64,000 nucleotides of DNA from assembly GCF_014656375.1 (NCBI RefSeq), contig NZ_BNCH01000005.1, forward strand, positions 124,001 to 188,000, written 5' to 3'. Made by a program: the position numbers and the translations under genes. The notes beneath the pieces are model-generated. The model made no database searches, was not told the origin of the DNA, and saw only the letters and a program-made list of their open reading frames with translations. Of this stretch, positions 55,335 to 64,000 are shown piece by piece. Each line of letters begins with the position of its first letter. The first letter of the stretch is position 1. Source of the stretch: Aliiroseovarius zhejiangensis (GTDB taxonomy: Bacteria > Pseudomonadota > Alphaproteobacteria > Rhodobacterales > Rhodobacteraceae).

Positions 55335-56624
55335 CTACTTCCCAAGACAGAAGCTTGCGAAAATTTCATCCAACAGATGCTCTACATCGACACGCCCGAC
55401 CAAACTATCAAGGGCGCGGATGGCGGTGCGAATTTCTTCCGCCGCAAACTCAGCCCGGTCGGGTCCGCGTTCTACCTCGATTCGGGCGTCTTCCAAAGCC
55501 TCCAATGCAAGCTGCATCGCTTTCCGGTGCCGCGCCCGCGTGGCAATGCCCGCCCCTTTCACCCGGTCTTCCAACACCCGAGCGATTTGCGAAACCAGTG
55601 TATCAACGCCCTGCCCGGTCCGGCCGGACACCGCAAGACCATCGACCTTGCGCAAATCGGCCTTGCCGGACACAACGATATCGTCCCCGGTTGGGGAGAT
55701 CGGCAACGCCTCCGCCTGATCGGAAATCAGGAACACGCGCAGATCTGCCGCTTTTGCGCGGGTCAAGGCGCGTTCAACCCCGATCGCCTCGACGCTGTCC
55801 TGCGCCGTTCGCAGGCCGGCGGTGTCCAGCACGGTCACGGGCAAACCGGACAGTTCCATCTGCACTTCGATCACATCGCGCGTGGTCCCTGCAATCTCCG
55901 ACGTGATCGCCGCATCCCGCCCGGCAAGGGCATTCAGAAGCGTGGATTTGCCGGCATTGGGCGCGCCAACAATTGCAACCTCGAACCCGTCGCGAATGCG
56001 CTCAGCGATGCGTGTCGCTGCGGTTTCCCGACGAAGCGTGTTCAGCACGTCGCCCAACAGTGTCGTGACCTCGGGCGAAACGTCAACCGGCACTTCCTCA
56101 TCCGCGAAGTCAATCGTGGCTTCCAAGAGGGCAGCAGCCCGGATCAGATCGCGGCGCCACCTTTCGGCAAGCTCTCCCAACGCGCCTGACAGGATGTTGA
56201 ATGCCTGGCGACGCTGGGCTTCGGTTTCGGCGTCCAGAAGATCGGCCAGCCCTTCAACCTGCGCCAGATCCAGGCGTTCGTTTTCCAGCGCTCGGCGCGT
56301 GAATTCGCCCGGTTCTGCCAGTCGCAGGTCAGGCAACGTGGATAGTTCATCCAACACGGCACGCACAACGGCGGTGGAGCCGTGGAGCTGGAACTCGACA
56401 ACCTCTTCCCCGGTGAAGCTGGCCCCTGCGTCGAAACACAACACAAGGGCTTCATCCAACACACGCCCGTCCGCAGCCACGAGTTGGCGCAGCCCAGCCT
56501 TGCGAATGGGTGGCAGGCCCCCCGCCAATGTCCGGCCGGCCAAAAACGCCTGTGGCCCGGAAATCCGGACCACGGCAACACCCGATTTTCCACGGGCACT
56601 GGCAAGTGAGAATATCGTATCCAT
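55335..56624 (-). CDS. mnmE: tRNA modification GTPase MnmE
   Basis: Potassium-dependent GTPase, partner of MnmG. 429 residues: folate-binding N-terminal domain, GTPase domain with [12 protein letters not shown] (G1), EIAGTTRD (G2), DTAGLR (G3), and the C-terminal FCLGK (canonical FCIGK). The G4 position reads SGKADL rather than NKxD, which is unusual for guanine specificity. Follows rho by 30 bases on the minus strand. Confidence 0.96.
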   Translation of the reverse strand: MDTIFSLASARGKSGVAVVRISGPQAFLAGRTLAGGLPPIRKAGLRQLVAADGRVLDEALVLCFDAGASFTGEEVVEFQLHGSTAVVRAVLDELSTLPDLRLAEPGEFTRRALENERLDLAQVEGLADLLDAETEAQRRQAFNILSGALGELAERWRRDLIRAAALLEATIDFADEEVPVDVSPEVTTLLGDVLNTLRRETAATRIAERIRDGFEVAIVGAPNAGKSTLLNALAGRDAAITSEIAGTTRDVIEVQMELSGLPVTVLDTAGLRTAQDSVEAIGVERALTRAKAADLRVFLISDQAEALPISPTGDDIVVSGKADLRKVDGLAVSGRTGQGVDTLVSQIARVLEDRVKGAGIATRARHRKAMQLALEALEDARIEVERGPDRAEFAAEEIRTAIRALDSLVGRVDVEHLLDEIFASFCLGK

Positions 56625-56654
56625 AAGACTAACCCATTGTTTTATAACAATAAG

Positions 56655-57926
56655 TTACGTGTTCATCGAATCGAAGAATTCACCGTTCGTCTTGGTTTGC
56701 TTCAGTTTCGAGATCAAGAACTCGATCGCATCCGTGGTGCCCATCGGGTTCAGGATTCGCCGCAGGACATAGGTTTTCTGCAGGTCCTTCGCATCCACCA
56801 GCAACTCCTCTTTCCGGGTGCCGGATTTCAGAATGTCGATGGCCGGGAACACGCGTTTATCGGCGACCTTGCGGTCCAGCACGATCTCGCTGTTGCCCGT
56901 GCCTTTGAACTCTTCAAAGATCACTTCGTCCATCCGCGATCCGGTATCGATCAGCGCGGTCGAAATGATGGTCAGAGAGCCACCCTCTTCGATGTTCCGC
57001 GCAGCACCAAAGAACCGCTTGGGGCGTTGCAGGGCATTGGCATCCACACCGCCGGTCAAAACCTTCCCGGACGACGGCACGGTCGTATTGAAGGCGCGGC
57101 CCAAGCGGGTGATCGAATCGAGGAGGATCACGACGTCGCGCTTGTGTTCCACCAACCGCTTGGCTTTCTCGATCACCATCTCGGCCACCGCCACGTGACG
57201 CGATGCCGGCTCATCGAAGGTCGAGGACACAACCTCGCCTTTCACAGAGCGTTGCATGTCCGTCACCTCTTCCGGGCGTTCGTCGATCAGAAGCACGATC
57301 AGATAGCATTCCGGGTGATTGGTTTCGATGGAATGCGCGATGTTTTGCAGCAACACCGTTTTACCCGTCCGCGGCGGGGCCACGATCAGCGCCCGCTGCC
57401 CTTTCCCGATGGGCGACACCAGGTCAATGATACGGGCTGAACGATCCTTGATGGTGGGATCCTCGATCTCCATCTTCAGACGTTCGTCGGGATAAAGCGG
57501 TGTCAGGTTGTCAAAGGCAACCTTGTGCTTGGCAAGTTCCGGATCACCGAAATTGATCTTTTCGACTTTGGTGATAGCGAAATAGTTTTCATTCTCGCCC
57601 GGCGCCTGGATGATCCCTTCGATCGTATCCCCCGTGCGCATCGAGTATTGGCGGATCACGTCGGGTGACACATAGATGTCGTCGGGACCGGGCAGATAGT
57701 TCGCCTCGGGCGAGCGCAGGAAGCCGAACCCGTCCTGCACGACCTCAAGCACGCCGTCCCCGCCGATGATCCACTCATCTTCCGCCAGTTCTTTCAGGAT
57801 CGAGAACATCATCTCGCCCTTGCGCATGGTCGAGGCGTTTTCGATTTCCAGCTCTTCTGCCATGTTCACAAGCTCTTTCGGGCTTTTGGCTTTCAGCTCG
57901 GACAGGTTCAGTCGATTGTCGGACAT
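56655..57926 (-). CDS. rho: Transcription termination factor Rho
   Basis: Hexameric RNA helicase for factor-dependent termination. 423 residues: [19 protein letters not shown] start, RNA-binding cold-shock domain ([23 protein letters not shown] split here), Walker [13 protein letters not shown], and the Q-loop/R-loop [18 protein letters not shown]. The frame extends 34 codons upstream without family sequence. Head gene of rho-mnmE-mnmG-rsmG-parA-parB. Confidence 0.98.
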   Translation of the reverse strand: MSDNRLNLSELKAKSPKELVNMAEELEIENASTMRKGEMMFSILKELAEDEWIIGGDGVLEVVQDGFGFLRSPEANYLPGPDDIYVSPDVIRQYSMRTGDTIEGIIQAPGENENYFAITKVEKINFGDPELAKHKVAFDNLTPLYPDERLKMEIEDPTIKDRSARIIDLVSPIGKGQRALIVAPPRTGKTVLLQNIAHSIETNHPECYLIVLLIDERPEEVTDMQRSVKGEVVSSTFDEPASRHVAVAEMVIEKAKRLVEHKRDVVILLDSITRLGRAFNTTVPSSGKVLTGGVDANALQRPKRFFGAARNIEEGGSLTIISTALIDTGSRMDEVIFEEFKGTGNSEIVLDRKVADKRVFPAIDILKSGTRKEELLVDAKDLQKTYVLRRILNPMGTTDAIEFLISKLKQTKTNGEFFDSMNT

Positions 57927-58059
57927 AGGAATACTCTGCGATTGCGGCAGAACGGCGGGTTTGGCGGTTCTGCGGTCGGTCTGGATATGGGAAACATGCG
58001 TGACCGGACGGCCCGCGTTGTTCGTCACATAGGCCGGATCGGCCCATGAGTCAACGATG

Positions 58060-58509
58060 CTAGAATTTCATGACCACCGAGAAGACGATGATCAGCATCA
58101 GGATCGTTGGAAATTCATTCATCATCCGATAACGCCGCCCGGTCAGGGTGTTGGTGCCGGCGATGAACTCTTTCCGGCGGACCGCAAGCCACATGTGAAA
58201 CCATGTCATCAGGATCACGGACAGCCCCTTGGTCCAGGGCCAGATCATCGTCCAGTCCACCAGACCCGGAGTCATCACCAGCAGAAGGCCAAACAGCCAG
58301 GTGCTGATCATGGATGGATTCATGATCGCCTTCAGCAGACGGCGTTCCATGGTCTGAAACAGATCATCCGTCGCGTTCCCTGAACCGACAACCTCGACAT
58401 GATAGACATAAAGGCGGGGCAAATAGAAAAGCCCGGCCATCCATGCAATCACAGACACAATGTGAAGCGATTTCGTCCAGGGATAAATATCGGCTAGAAA
58501 CGCGCCCAT
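58060..58509 (-). CDS. hemJ: Protoporphyrinogen IX oxidase HemJ
   Basis: Membrane enzyme making protoporphyrin IX in bacteria without HemG/HemY. 149 residues with about four helices and the family pattern [27 protein letters not shown] (given here in part: [20 protein letters not shown] is its core), plus [14 protein letters not shown] stands 8 bases before the chosen ATG; a GTG nine bases upstream is too close to it. Immediately borders the oriC gap. Confidence 0.92.
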   Translation of the reverse strand: MGAFLADIYPWTKSLHIVSVIAWMAGLFYLPRLYVYHVEVVGSGNATDDLFQTMERRLLKAIMNPSMISTWLFGLLLVMTPGLVDWTMIWPWTKGLSVILMTWFHMWLAVRRKEFIAGTNTLTGRRYRMMNEFPTILMLIIVFSVVMKF

Positions 58510-58595
58510 TCTCTGCACTCCTGTTCACACGGGTCCGGTTCGCCCTTCTTAAAATAATAAAGAAGAAGAAAGAAAGATGATGTTTCTGTAGGGGC

Positions 58596-58604
58596 TGTGA
58601 ATAA
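58596..58604 (-). promoter_or_regulatory. DnaA box (exact)
   Basis: TGTGAATAA is the complement of TTATTCACA, matching TTATNCACA. Confidence 0.8.
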
Positions 58605-58715
58605 TGGGGATTATTGGGTTTTCCCTGTGGTTATGAACAGGTGGAAAAAGCGACCATGAAGGGCGGGAGAAGTTATTCAACATATTGTAAAATATATGAA
58701 CTTCTTGGCGTTTCC

Positions 58716-58724
58716 TGTGGATAA
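58716..58724 (-). promoter_or_regulatory. DnaA box (exact, R1-type)
   Basis: TGTGGATAA is the complement of TTATCCACA, the strongest DnaA-binding sequence. Confidence 0.85.
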
Positions 58725-58887
58725 CCGTCGGGACGATAAATAAGGGTGGGCAAAAAACCTCACCCCATCAAAAACCGCTTTCCACAGTGGAGGAAACCCG
58801 AAAACTGTCTTAGGAAAGGGGTGAGTTTTCCAGTTGTGATGTCGGAACCGGGTTTTCCCTTGTTCCGGGCACGGGAACAAACAGAGT

Positions 58888-58896
58888 TTTTCCACA
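58888..58896 (+). promoter_or_regulatory. DnaA box (one mismatch)
   Basis: TTTTCCACA differs from TTATCCACA at the third base; it lies immediately before maf. Confidence 0.55.
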
Positions 58897-58906
58897 GGGT
58901 TATCAC

Positions 58907-59506
58907 ATGGCCATCCCTTTGATCCTGGCATCGGCTTCTGAAATCCGGGCGCAGCTTCTGCAAAACGCCGGTGTTGATATCGACGTTCAGCCCGCCCGGA
59001 TCGACGAAGATACGATCCGCGCTTCGCTTGAGGCTGAAGGGGCAACCCCGCGTGACCTTGCCGATGCGCTGTCCGAGTTCAAGGCGCGCAAGATTGCCGA
59101 AAAGAACCCGGCGTGCACGGTTCTTGGCTGTGATCAGGTGGCAGAGCTGGGTGGCGTTGCCCTGGCCAAGCCGCGCGACAGGGATGAGGCGAAGGCGCAA
59201 CTGGCGCAGATGTCCGGTCAGACCCATCGCCTGTTGTCAGCAGCCGTTCTGTACCATGACGGCAAAGCTGTGTGGCGCCATGTCGGTGTGGTGCGGATGC
59301 GGATGCGCGATCTGTCGCCGGACTATATCGACAGCTATGTCACGCGCAACTGGGACAGCATTCGCCACGCGGTCGGGGCCTATAAGCTGGAAGAAGAAGG
59401 TGTGCGCCTGTTTGCCAAGGTGGACGGCGACTATTTCAACGTTTTGGGTTTGCCGCTGACCGAGCTGCTGTCATACCTGATCTTGCGAGGAGATCTTGAT
59501 ATATGA
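58907..59506 (+). CDS. maf: Maf-family nucleoside triphosphate pyrophosphatase
   Basis: Hydrolyses nucleoside triphosphates such as dTTP/UTP or modified nucleotides. 199 residues: LASASEIRAQLL (phosphate/metal segment, residues 6-17), ARIDEDTIR, GCDQVAEL (catalytic Asp), and the late AVGAYKLEEEGVRLF. First gene to the right of oriC and overlapping aroE by 4 bases. Confidence 0.96.
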   Translation: MAIPLILASASEIRAQLLQNAGVDIDVQPARIDEDTIRASLEAEGATPRDLADALSEFKARKIAEKNPACTVLGCDQVAELGGVALAKPRDRDEAKAQLAQMSGQTHRLLSAAVLYHDGKAVWRHVGVVRMRMRDLSPDYIDSYVTRNWDSIRHAVGAYKLEEEGVRLFAKVDGDYFNVLGLPLTELLSYLILRGDLDI

Positions 59507-60339
59507 GTGAACGACGTATCCCCCTGGCCGGCGTGATTGGCGACCCGATCGACCATTCCCTGTCGCCTCGCCTGCATGGGCATTGGCTTCGCACGAACGC
59601 CATTGCCGGGTACTACATCCCGATGCATGTCACGAACGAGGATTTTGCAGATGTCATCCGCACCTTGCCCAAAGCCGGGTTTGTCGGCGTGAACGTGACC
59701 ATTCCGCACAAGGAAACGGCGCTGAACATGGCCGATACCGTGACCGATCGCGCGGCATTGATCGGGGCGGCCAACACGCTGATCTTTCGCCCGGATGGCA
59801 AGATTTATGCAGACAATACGGATGGGTACGGTTTCACCGAAAACCTGCGCCAAGGCGCGCCCGACTGGGCACCGGAATCCGGCCCCGCAGCAGTGTTCGG
59901 AGCAGGAGGTGCCGCGCGCGCAGTGATTGCGTCGCTGATCGAGGTCGGTGCGCCCGAAATCCGTCTGGCCAACCGCACCCGCGCCCGGTCCGACGCGCTG
60001 CGCGCAGAGTTCGGCAACCGGATCAAGGTCTTTGACTGGATCCAGGCCGGCAACATGCTGGACGAGGCCGCCACGGTGGTGAACACCACGTCGCTTGGTA
60101 TGGTGGGCAAGCCGGATTTTCGGGTGCCGCTGGATGGCTTCAACCCGGCGGCGGTTGTCACCGATCTGGTCTATACGCCTTTGCGCACGCATTTCCTGGC
60201 CGAGGCCGAAAAGGCGGGTTGTGTGACGGTGGACGGGTTGGGAATGCTGTTGCATCAAGCCGTGCCCGGGTTTGAACGCTGGTTTGGGATGCGGCCAGAG
60301 GTCGACGATGCGCTGCGACAGGCCGTGATCGGCATATGA
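59503..60339 (+). CDS. aroE: Shikimate dehydrogenase
   Basis: NADPH-dependent reduction of 3-dehydroshikimate. 278 residues: substrate site SLSPRLHGHWL and NVTIPHKE (with catalytic Lys), GAANTL, NADP motif GAGGAARAVI. Family length. Overlaps maf and coaE. Confidence 0.98.
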   Translation: MSERRIPLAGVIGDPIDHSLSPRLHGHWLRTNAIAGYYIPMHVTNEDFADVIRTLPKAGFVGVNVTIPHKETALNMADTVTDRAALIGAANTLIFRPDGKIYADNTDGYGFTENLRQGAPDWAPESGPAAVFGAGGAARAVIASLIEVGAPEIRLANRTRARSDALRAEFGNRIKVFDWIQAGNMLDEAATVVNTTSLGMVGKPDFRVPLDGFNPAAVVTDLVYTPLRTHFLAEAEKAGCVTVDGLGMLLHQAVPGFERWFGMRPEVDDALRQAVIGI

Positions 60340-60938
60340 GTAAACACCCTTTCATCATTGGCCTGACCGGGTCGATTGGCATGGGAAAATCCACAACTGC
60401 CGCGATGTTCGCGGCGCAGGGCGTGCCGGTATGGGATGCCGATGCGGCGGTTCATCGCCTCTATGCCAAAGGCGGTACGGCGGTCGAGCCGATCCGTGCG
60501 ATCTGTCCCGCGGCAATCGTGGACGGGGCGGTGGATCGTGGCGCGTTGAAAGACTGGATCAACCGCGACCCGACGGCTCTGGCGCAGATTGAAGCCGTCG
60601 TGCATCCGCTGGTCGCGCGGGATCGCAGTGACTTCATCGTTTCTACCAAGGCGCCGATCATTTTGCTGGACATCCCGCTTCTGTTTGAAACCGGTGCTGA
60701 AGATCAGGTGGACTTGATCGTCGTCGCCTCGGCCCCGGCTGAATTGCAACGTGACAGGGTGCTGGCGCGCGGTTCGATGAGCGAAGAGCAGTTCAACACA
60801 ATCCTTGCAAAACAGATGCCGGATGCGGAAAAACGAAAGCGCGCCGATGTGGTGATCCCGACAGAAACGATGGACGGCGCGCGCAAGGCCGTGGAAGCAC
60901 TGGTCGCCGAGGTAAAGGAGCGTTTGTCCCATGCGTGA
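60336..60938 (+). CDS. coaE: Dephospho-CoA kinase
   Basis: Last step of coenzyme A synthesis. 200 residues with the P-loop [14 protein letters not shown] (residues 9-22), the VWDADAAVH block, and [13 protein letters not shown]. Overlaps dnaQ by 8 bases; the origin-right gene order maf-aroE-coaE-dnaQ is standard in this group. Confidence 0.98.
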   Translation: MSKHPFIIGLTGSIGMGKSTTAAMFAAQGVPVWDADAAVHRLYAKGGTAVEPIRAICPAAIVDGAVDRGALKDWINRDPTALAQIEAVVHPLVARDRSDFIVSTKAPIILLDIPLLFETGAEDQVDLIVVASAPAELQRDRVLARGSMSEEQFNTILAKQMPDAEKRKRADVVIPTETMDGARKAVEALVAEVKERLSHA

Positions 60939-61662
60939 GATCGTGCTGGATACCGAGACGACCGGGTTCGACCCCGAGGCTGGCGACCGGATCGTCGAAA
61001 TCGGCTGTCTTGAGCTTTACAACCACATGCCCACCGGCAAGACGTTTCACGAATACATCAACCCCGAACGGGATATGCCGGATGAAGCGTTCGGCGTGCA
61101 TGGCATCGGCCCCGACCTGCTTTTGACCCCGCGCGCGGCGCAGGCGGGCGAGGTGACGTTGAAAGACAAGCCGGTGTTCAAACTGGTGGGCCAGGCGTTT
61201 CTGGACTTCATCGGCGACGCGCGACTGGTCATTCACAACGCCAGTTTCGATATGAAATTCCTGAATGCGGAACTGAAATGGATGGGGCTTCCGCAAATTC
61301 CCTGGGAACAGGCGACCGACACGCTGGCGATTGCGCGCAAGAAATTTCCGGGCGCGCCTGCCTCGCTGGATGCGTTGTGTCGCCGGTTCGGCATCGACAA
61401 TTCGTCGCGCACCTTGCACGGCGCGCTTCTGGACAGCGAGATTCTGGCCGAAGTGTATCTGGAGCTGATTGGTGGACGGCAGCCGGATCTTGTTCTGGCG
61501 CCGGAACAGGGGGCGTCGTCAGATGGTGGCGCGGGTGGCGCATGGCGGCCTCAGCCGCGCCCGGCACCATTGCCCAGCCGGATCAGCAAAGAAGAAGCCG
61601 CCGCCCATGATGCTTTCGTGGAAAAGCTGGGCGACGGCGCGATCTGGAAAACCTGTCGCTAA
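60931..61662 (+). CDS. dnaQ: DNA polymerase III epsilon subunit (3'-5' exonuclease)
   Basis: Proofreading exonuclease of the replicase. 243 residues: exo [21 protein letters not shown], exo [13 protein letters not shown], exo [19 protein letters not shown], all catalytic acids and His present. The C-terminal 60 residues (RPAPLPS) are the polymerase-binding tail. Start inside the coaE end. Followed by two palindromic elements. Confidence 0.97.
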   Translation: MREIVLDTETTGFDPEAGDRIVEIGCLELYNHMPTGKTFHEYINPERDMPDEAFGVHGIGPDLLLTPRAAQAGEVTLKDKPVFKLVGQAFLDFIGDARLVIHNASFDMKFLNAELKWMGLPQIPWEQATDTLAIARKKFPGAPASLDALCRRFGIDNSSRTLHGALLDSEILAEVYLELIGGRQPDLVLAPEQGASSDGGAGGAWRPQPRPAPLPSRISKEEAAAHDAFVEKLGDGAIWKTCR

Positions 61663-61663
61663 A

Positions 61664-61705
61664 GCGCCTCGCGACAAACCTGAATCACAGCTTGTCGCGA
61701 AACGC
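61664..61705. repeat. Palindromic element A between dnaQ and secB
   Basis: TCGCGACAA and TTGTCGCGA are perfect 9-base complements around a 14-base loop, with an outer GCG/CGC pair separated by two mismatched positions. No T run follows. Confidence 0.7.
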
Positions 61706-61728
61706 AGTGTACCGCTCATATGTTGCGC

Positions 61729-61770
61729 GCGTTTCGCCTTAAGTGATGTCTCAAGTTTAAGGCGAAACGC
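61729..61770. repeat. Palindromic element B between dnaQ and secB
   Basis: GCGTTTCGCCTTAA and TTAAGGCGAAACGC are perfect 14-base complements around a 14-base loop. With element A it fills the convergent gap and may end both transcripts or be a dispersed repeat type. Confidence 0.8.
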
Positions 61771-61784
61771 TTTAGGCGATCCGG

Positions 61785-62276
61785 TCAGTTGACCTTGGCA
61801 CCGCCCTGTTCGGCGGCCACACGGCGCTCGATCTCTTGGCGATACAGCGCAAGGAAATCGACGGTGTCCAGGTTGAGCGACGGGAAGCCACCATCACGGG
61901 TCACATCGGCCACGATGCGGCGCACGAAGGGAAACAGCATGCGCGGGCATTCGATCATCAGAAACGGGTGCATCTGGTCATCCGGCACGTTCTCGACCTG
62001 AAAGATACCGGCATATTCCAGTTCCATCAGGAACAATTGCTCACCACCGTTCTTGTTTTTCGACCCGATCGTGTATTTCGAGATCACTTCGAACTGATTG
62101 TCCGCCGGGCGTTTCTTGGCGTCCAGGGCAACTTCGACATTGATGTCGGGCTGAACCTCGCCTTGCACACCCTTCTGCGCCAGGATGTTTTCAAACGACA
62201 TATCGCGGATGAATTGGCCAAGAACCTGCATCTTGGGTTGAACGGGGGCGGTTTGTGTTTTGGCTTCCTCGGCCAT
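61785..62276 (-). CDS. secB: Protein-export chaperone SecB
   Basis: Tetrameric chaperone that keeps preproteins unfolded and hands them to SecA. 163 residues: start MAEEAKTQTAP, MQVLGQFIRDMSFENILAQ, YAGIFQVENV, and the C-terminal CPRMLFPFVRRIVADVTRDGGFP region. GGAGAA precedes the ATG. Convergent with dnaQ and divergent from idi. Confidence 0.97.
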   Translation of the reverse strand: MAEEAKTQTAPVQPKMQVLGQFIRDMSFENILAQKGVQGEVQPDINVEVALDAKKRPADNQFEVISKYTIGSKNKNGGEQLFLMELEYAGIFQVENVPDDQMHPFLMIECPRMLFPFVRRIVADVTRDGGFPSLNLDTVDFLALYRQEIERRVAAEQGGAKVN

Positions 62277-62378
62277 GAACTTCTCCTTCGGGAAAACTGT
62301 TGGCATGTGCTTACCACCTTGGCCCCGCACCCTCAACAAGGGGTTTTCGCGGGCGTGTTTTGGCGGTATCTGGGCCGT

Positions 62379-62900
62379 ATGAAGGATATGATCCCCGCCT
62401 GGCTGGATGGCACCCTGACCCCGGTTGAGAAACTTCAGGCACATGTCGAGGGCATGAAGCACAAGGCCGTGTCAGTGTTTCTGTTTCACGCGGGCAAGGT
62501 CCTGATCCAGCAGCGTGCGGCGGGCAAGTATCATACGCCGAACAAATGGGCGAACACCTGTTGCACCCATCCGCACTGGAACGAAGACCCTCGCGATTGT
62601 GCGATACGGCGTCTGGAAGAAGAATTGGGGATCACTGACGTGGACCCGAAATGGGTCGAGCAGCTGGAATATCGCGCAGACGTGGGTGGTGGGCTGATCG
62701 AACACGAGGTGGTCGATATGTTCGTCATTCACGCCGATGAAACGCCAGAGATAAATCTTAACCCGTCAGAGGTGCAGGCGATCCAATGGCTTGACCGGGC
62801 GGCGCTGGAAGCGAAAATCGACGAAAATCCCGATATGTTCACGCCATGGCTGAAGATCTACATGTCGCACCACGCAAACTCAGTGTTTGGTCCAGCCTGA
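62379..62900 (+). CDS. idi: Isopentenyl-diphosphate delta-isomerase (type 1)
   Basis: Isomerises IPP and DMAPP for isoprenoids. 173 residues, Nudix-like type 1 fold: KWANTCCTHPHWNEDP contains the catalytic Cys and metal His, RRLEEELGI the acidic ligands. MKDMIPAWLDGTLTPVEKL is the typical start in Rhodobacterales. The stop overlaps convergent fxsA by about 20 bases. Confidence 0.95.
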   Translation: MKDMIPAWLDGTLTPVEKLQAHVEGMKHKAVSVFLFHAGKVLIQQRAAGKYHTPNKWANTCCTHPHWNEDPRDCAIRRLEEELGITDVDPKWVEQLEYRADVGGGLIEHEVVDMFVIHADETPEINLNPSEVQAIQWLDRAALEAKIDENPDMFTPWLKIYMSHHANSVFGPA

Positions 62901-63374
62901 CGGGCCCTCCACACCCGGATGGGTCGGGCGTTTTTCCGGAGTCACATCGGTGAAATCGCCGTCAATCACATCATCTTCGGGGTGATGCGGGTGCTGCGGC
63001 CTTTGCGGCCCCATCGTGAAGGTCTGCACCTGTATGCGTGATCGCGCCCAGTTGTAAACCGCGCGTCGCACGGCGGGGATCAGCAGTGCAAACCCCACGA
63101 AATCGGTGAAGAACCCGGGCGTCAGCAGCAGCGCGCCGGAAAACAGGATCATCGCACCATGGGCTAGCGGCTCGGTCGGATCGTTCAGTTGGCCGAAGCT
63201 TTCACGTAGTTGTGACAGCGCCAAAGCCCCCTGCGCGCGCATCAACTGTGTGCCCACAATTGCGGTCAAAACGACGATGGCGAGCGTTGGCCACAAGCCA
63301 ATTGCACCCCCGACCTGAATGAACAGGGCAATCTCGATCATCGGAACCGCGATGAACAGCGCAAAAAGCCACAT
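62880..63374 (-). CDS. fxsA: FxsA family membrane protein
   Basis: Integral membrane protein; E. coli FxsA eases F-plasmid phage exclusion, but the general role is unknown. 164 residues with about three or four helices (residues 1-110) and a charged, Pro-His-rich soluble tail. FIAVPMIEIALFIQVGGAIG, VGTQLMRAQG and LLLTPGFFTDFVGFALLIP are the family signature. Convergent overlap with idi. Confidence 0.92.
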   Translation of the reverse strand: MWLFALFIAVPMIEIALFIQVGGAIGLWPTLAIVVLTAIVGTQLMRAQGALALSQLRESFGQLNDPTEPLAHGAMILFSGALLLTPGFFTDFVGFALLIPAVRRAVYNWARSRIQVQTFTMGPQRPQHPHHPEDDVIDGDFTDVTPEKRPTHPGVEGPSGWTKH

Positions 63375-63479
63375 GGGTCATGTCTCCTTTTCGTTTCGAA
63401 CGGTGGACTTGGCCCCGCACAGCACCTACATATGTCTCCGGTTGACGCGTTTCCATATCGCGCTTGAAAAGAGGTATAA

Positions 63480-64000
63480 ATGAGCTCTTCCCTGATCCAG
63501 CTTCTGGTGCTTGCCGGCATCGCCCTGTTTCTGATCTTGCGCCTGCGCGACGTGCTTGGAACGCGTGAGGGGTTTGAAAAGCCGGTTGTGACGCGAAAAG
63601 ACGATCGCCGCCTTGACCGCGACCAGCTTGAGGTGATCGAGGGCGGGCCGGACAGCGACATTACCGACCACGTACCCGAAGGCAGCCCGGCCGCCCGTGC
63701 GCTGGCCGCGATGAAGGGCGCCGAACCCACCTTCAATGTCAGCGAGTTTCTGGGCGGCGCGCGTGGTGCCTATGAAATGATTCTGATGGGGTTCGAAGCC
63801 GGCGATCTGGCCCAGATCAAGCCGTTTCTGGCTGACGATGTGTATGAGACCTTCGCCGCGGTGATCGAAGAGCGCGAGAAGAAGGGCCTGACCGTCGATG
63901 CCAAGTTTGTTGGCCTGCGCGAGCTGAAACTGGTCGATGCGGAATACAATCCCGACACCCGTGAAGGTGAGGTGACGGTGCGATTCATCGGTGAACTGAC
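63480..64000 (+). CDS. TimA/Tim44-like inner-membrane adaptor, N-terminal part (cut by window edge)
   Basis: Reading rightward from the ATG at 63480, 173 codons are open to the edge. One N-terminal membrane helix (SSLIQLLVLAGIALFLILRL, about residues 2-21), then a charged linker and the start of a Tim44-like domain (FLGGARGAYEMILMGFEAGD, LKPFLADDVYETF-like IKPFLADDVYETF, VTVRFIGEL). In Caulobacter TimA shares ancestry with mitochondrial Tim44. GAGG precedes the ATG by 6 bases. Next to fxsA and secB, a position typical in this group. Confidence 0.88.
   Translation, partial: MSSSLIQLLVLAGIALFLILRLRDVLGTREGFEKPVVTRKDDRRLDRDQLEVIEGGPDSDITDHVPEGSPAARALAAMKGAEPTFNVSEFLGGARGAYEMILMGFEAGDLAQIKPFLADDVYETFAAVIEEREKKGLTVDAKFVGLRELKLVDAEYNPDTREGEVTVRFIGEL

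Larger units (their letters stand above)
58510..58906. other. Probable chromosomal replication origin (oriC)
   Basis: A roughly 400-bp gap without a gene, in an otherwise tightly packed region. It has exact DnaA boxes TGTGAATAA and TGTGGATAA, a one-mismatch box TTTTCCACA, weaker boxes, and AT-rich tracts near 58547-58585 and 58670-58702 that could unwind. Genes to the left (parB to hemJ) all run left, genes to the right (maf to dnaQ) run right, as expected around a bidirectional origin; parS sites and parAB lie close by. No dnaA gene is in the window, which is common in alphaproteobacteria. Confidence 0.82.

Noticed and set aside
58626-58634. TGTGGTTAT and 58778-58786 CTTTCCACA as DnaA boxes
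   Set aside because: Two mismatches each; left as weak candidates only.
58510-58906. CtrA full site in oriC
   Set aside because: Searched for by eye and not found; only TTAAAATAATAA near 58548, which lacks the second TTAA.
61739-61760. TTAA...TTAA in the dnaQ-secB gap
   Set aside because: Spacing is 14 bases, not 7, and both belong to the palindrome arms; not a CtrA site.
1-64000. tRNA, rRNA, CRISPR, IS elements, prophage or integrase
   Set aside because: None seen; genes are core housekeeping with even codon use.

Overview
This is a GC-rich, gene-dense chromosomal window with the gene order and family variants of a Rhodobacterales alphaproteobacterium (Roseobacter/Rhodobacter group). The support is: the regB / senC-regA redox-control locus with its divergent arrangement; a kinase-less DivL-like PAS protein next to tsaE-amgK-murU-addB-addA; alphaproteobacterial addAB in place of recBCD; a monomeric NADP isocitrate dehydrogenase; and the rho-mnmE-mnmG-rsmG-parA-parB block diverging from maf-aroE-coaE-dnaQ. 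I see no insertion sequence, prophage, CRISPR array, rRNA or tRNA. The window reads as core chromosome around the replication origin.

Layout. 1-7 kb: 5' part of hemD (runs off the left edge), tsaD-gpsA-yciI-EVE operon, DUF1761, DUF2853, a BON-LysM protein, trpB. 7-11 kb: PRC-barrel protein, ahcY, HD hydrolase, GNAT, small lipoprotein. 10-13 kb: regA, senC and divergent regB. 13-23.6 kb: a long codirectional run, divL-like, tsaE, amgK, murU, addB, addA, trxA, ending in a strong terminator. 23.7-25.5 kb: an envelope group of two L,D-transpeptidases around a CAP lipoprotein. 25.6-29.6 kb: tightly overlapped minus-strand genes for RNA m5U methyltransferase, CCA-adding enzyme, CoA pyrophosphatase and Hsp33. 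29.6-31.8 kb: Nudix, RbaY-like receiver/SpoIIE phosphatase, Hpt protein. 31.8-44 kb: amino-acid and central carbon genes (ilvA, argG, ribokinase, NAD-type IDH, monomeric NADP-IDH, maeB, galE). 44-51 kb: mutS, grpE, hrcA, rph, rdgB, hemW. 51-58.5 kb: parB, parA, rsmG, mnmG, mnmE, rho, hemJ, all leftward. 58.5-58.9 kb: probable oriC. 58.9-64 kb: maf, aroE, coaE, dnaQ, then secB, idi, fxsA and a TimA/Tim44-like gene running off the right edge.

Most interesting signals. (1) Three exact CtrA full sites (TTAA-N7-TTAAC) lie in intergenic DNA: before the DivL-like gene, between the divergent RbaY-like phosphatase and Hpt genes, and in a convergent gap where they may drive an unannotated small RNA. 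DivL, CtrA and the Rba partner-switching proteins are linked in Rhodobacter capsulatus to gene transfer agent control, so this window appears to hold two nodes of that network with the regulator's own site in front of each. (2) The 58.5-58.9 kb gap has two exact DnaA boxes, AT-rich tracts and diverging genes, and two perfect parS sites lie 3-5.5 kb away inside rsmG and mnmG. (3) A perfect 10-bp inverted repeat covers the trpB ribosome binding site. (4) Two unrelated isocitrate dehydrogenases, one with NAD-type and one with NADP-type sequence, are encoded side by side. (5) Two adjacent palindromic elements lie between dnaQ and secB.

Many starts were moved from the longest open frame to a GTG/ATG with a ribosome binding site or a stop-start overlap; these choices are explained per gene. 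All functional calls rest on family recognition by eye, not on a database search.
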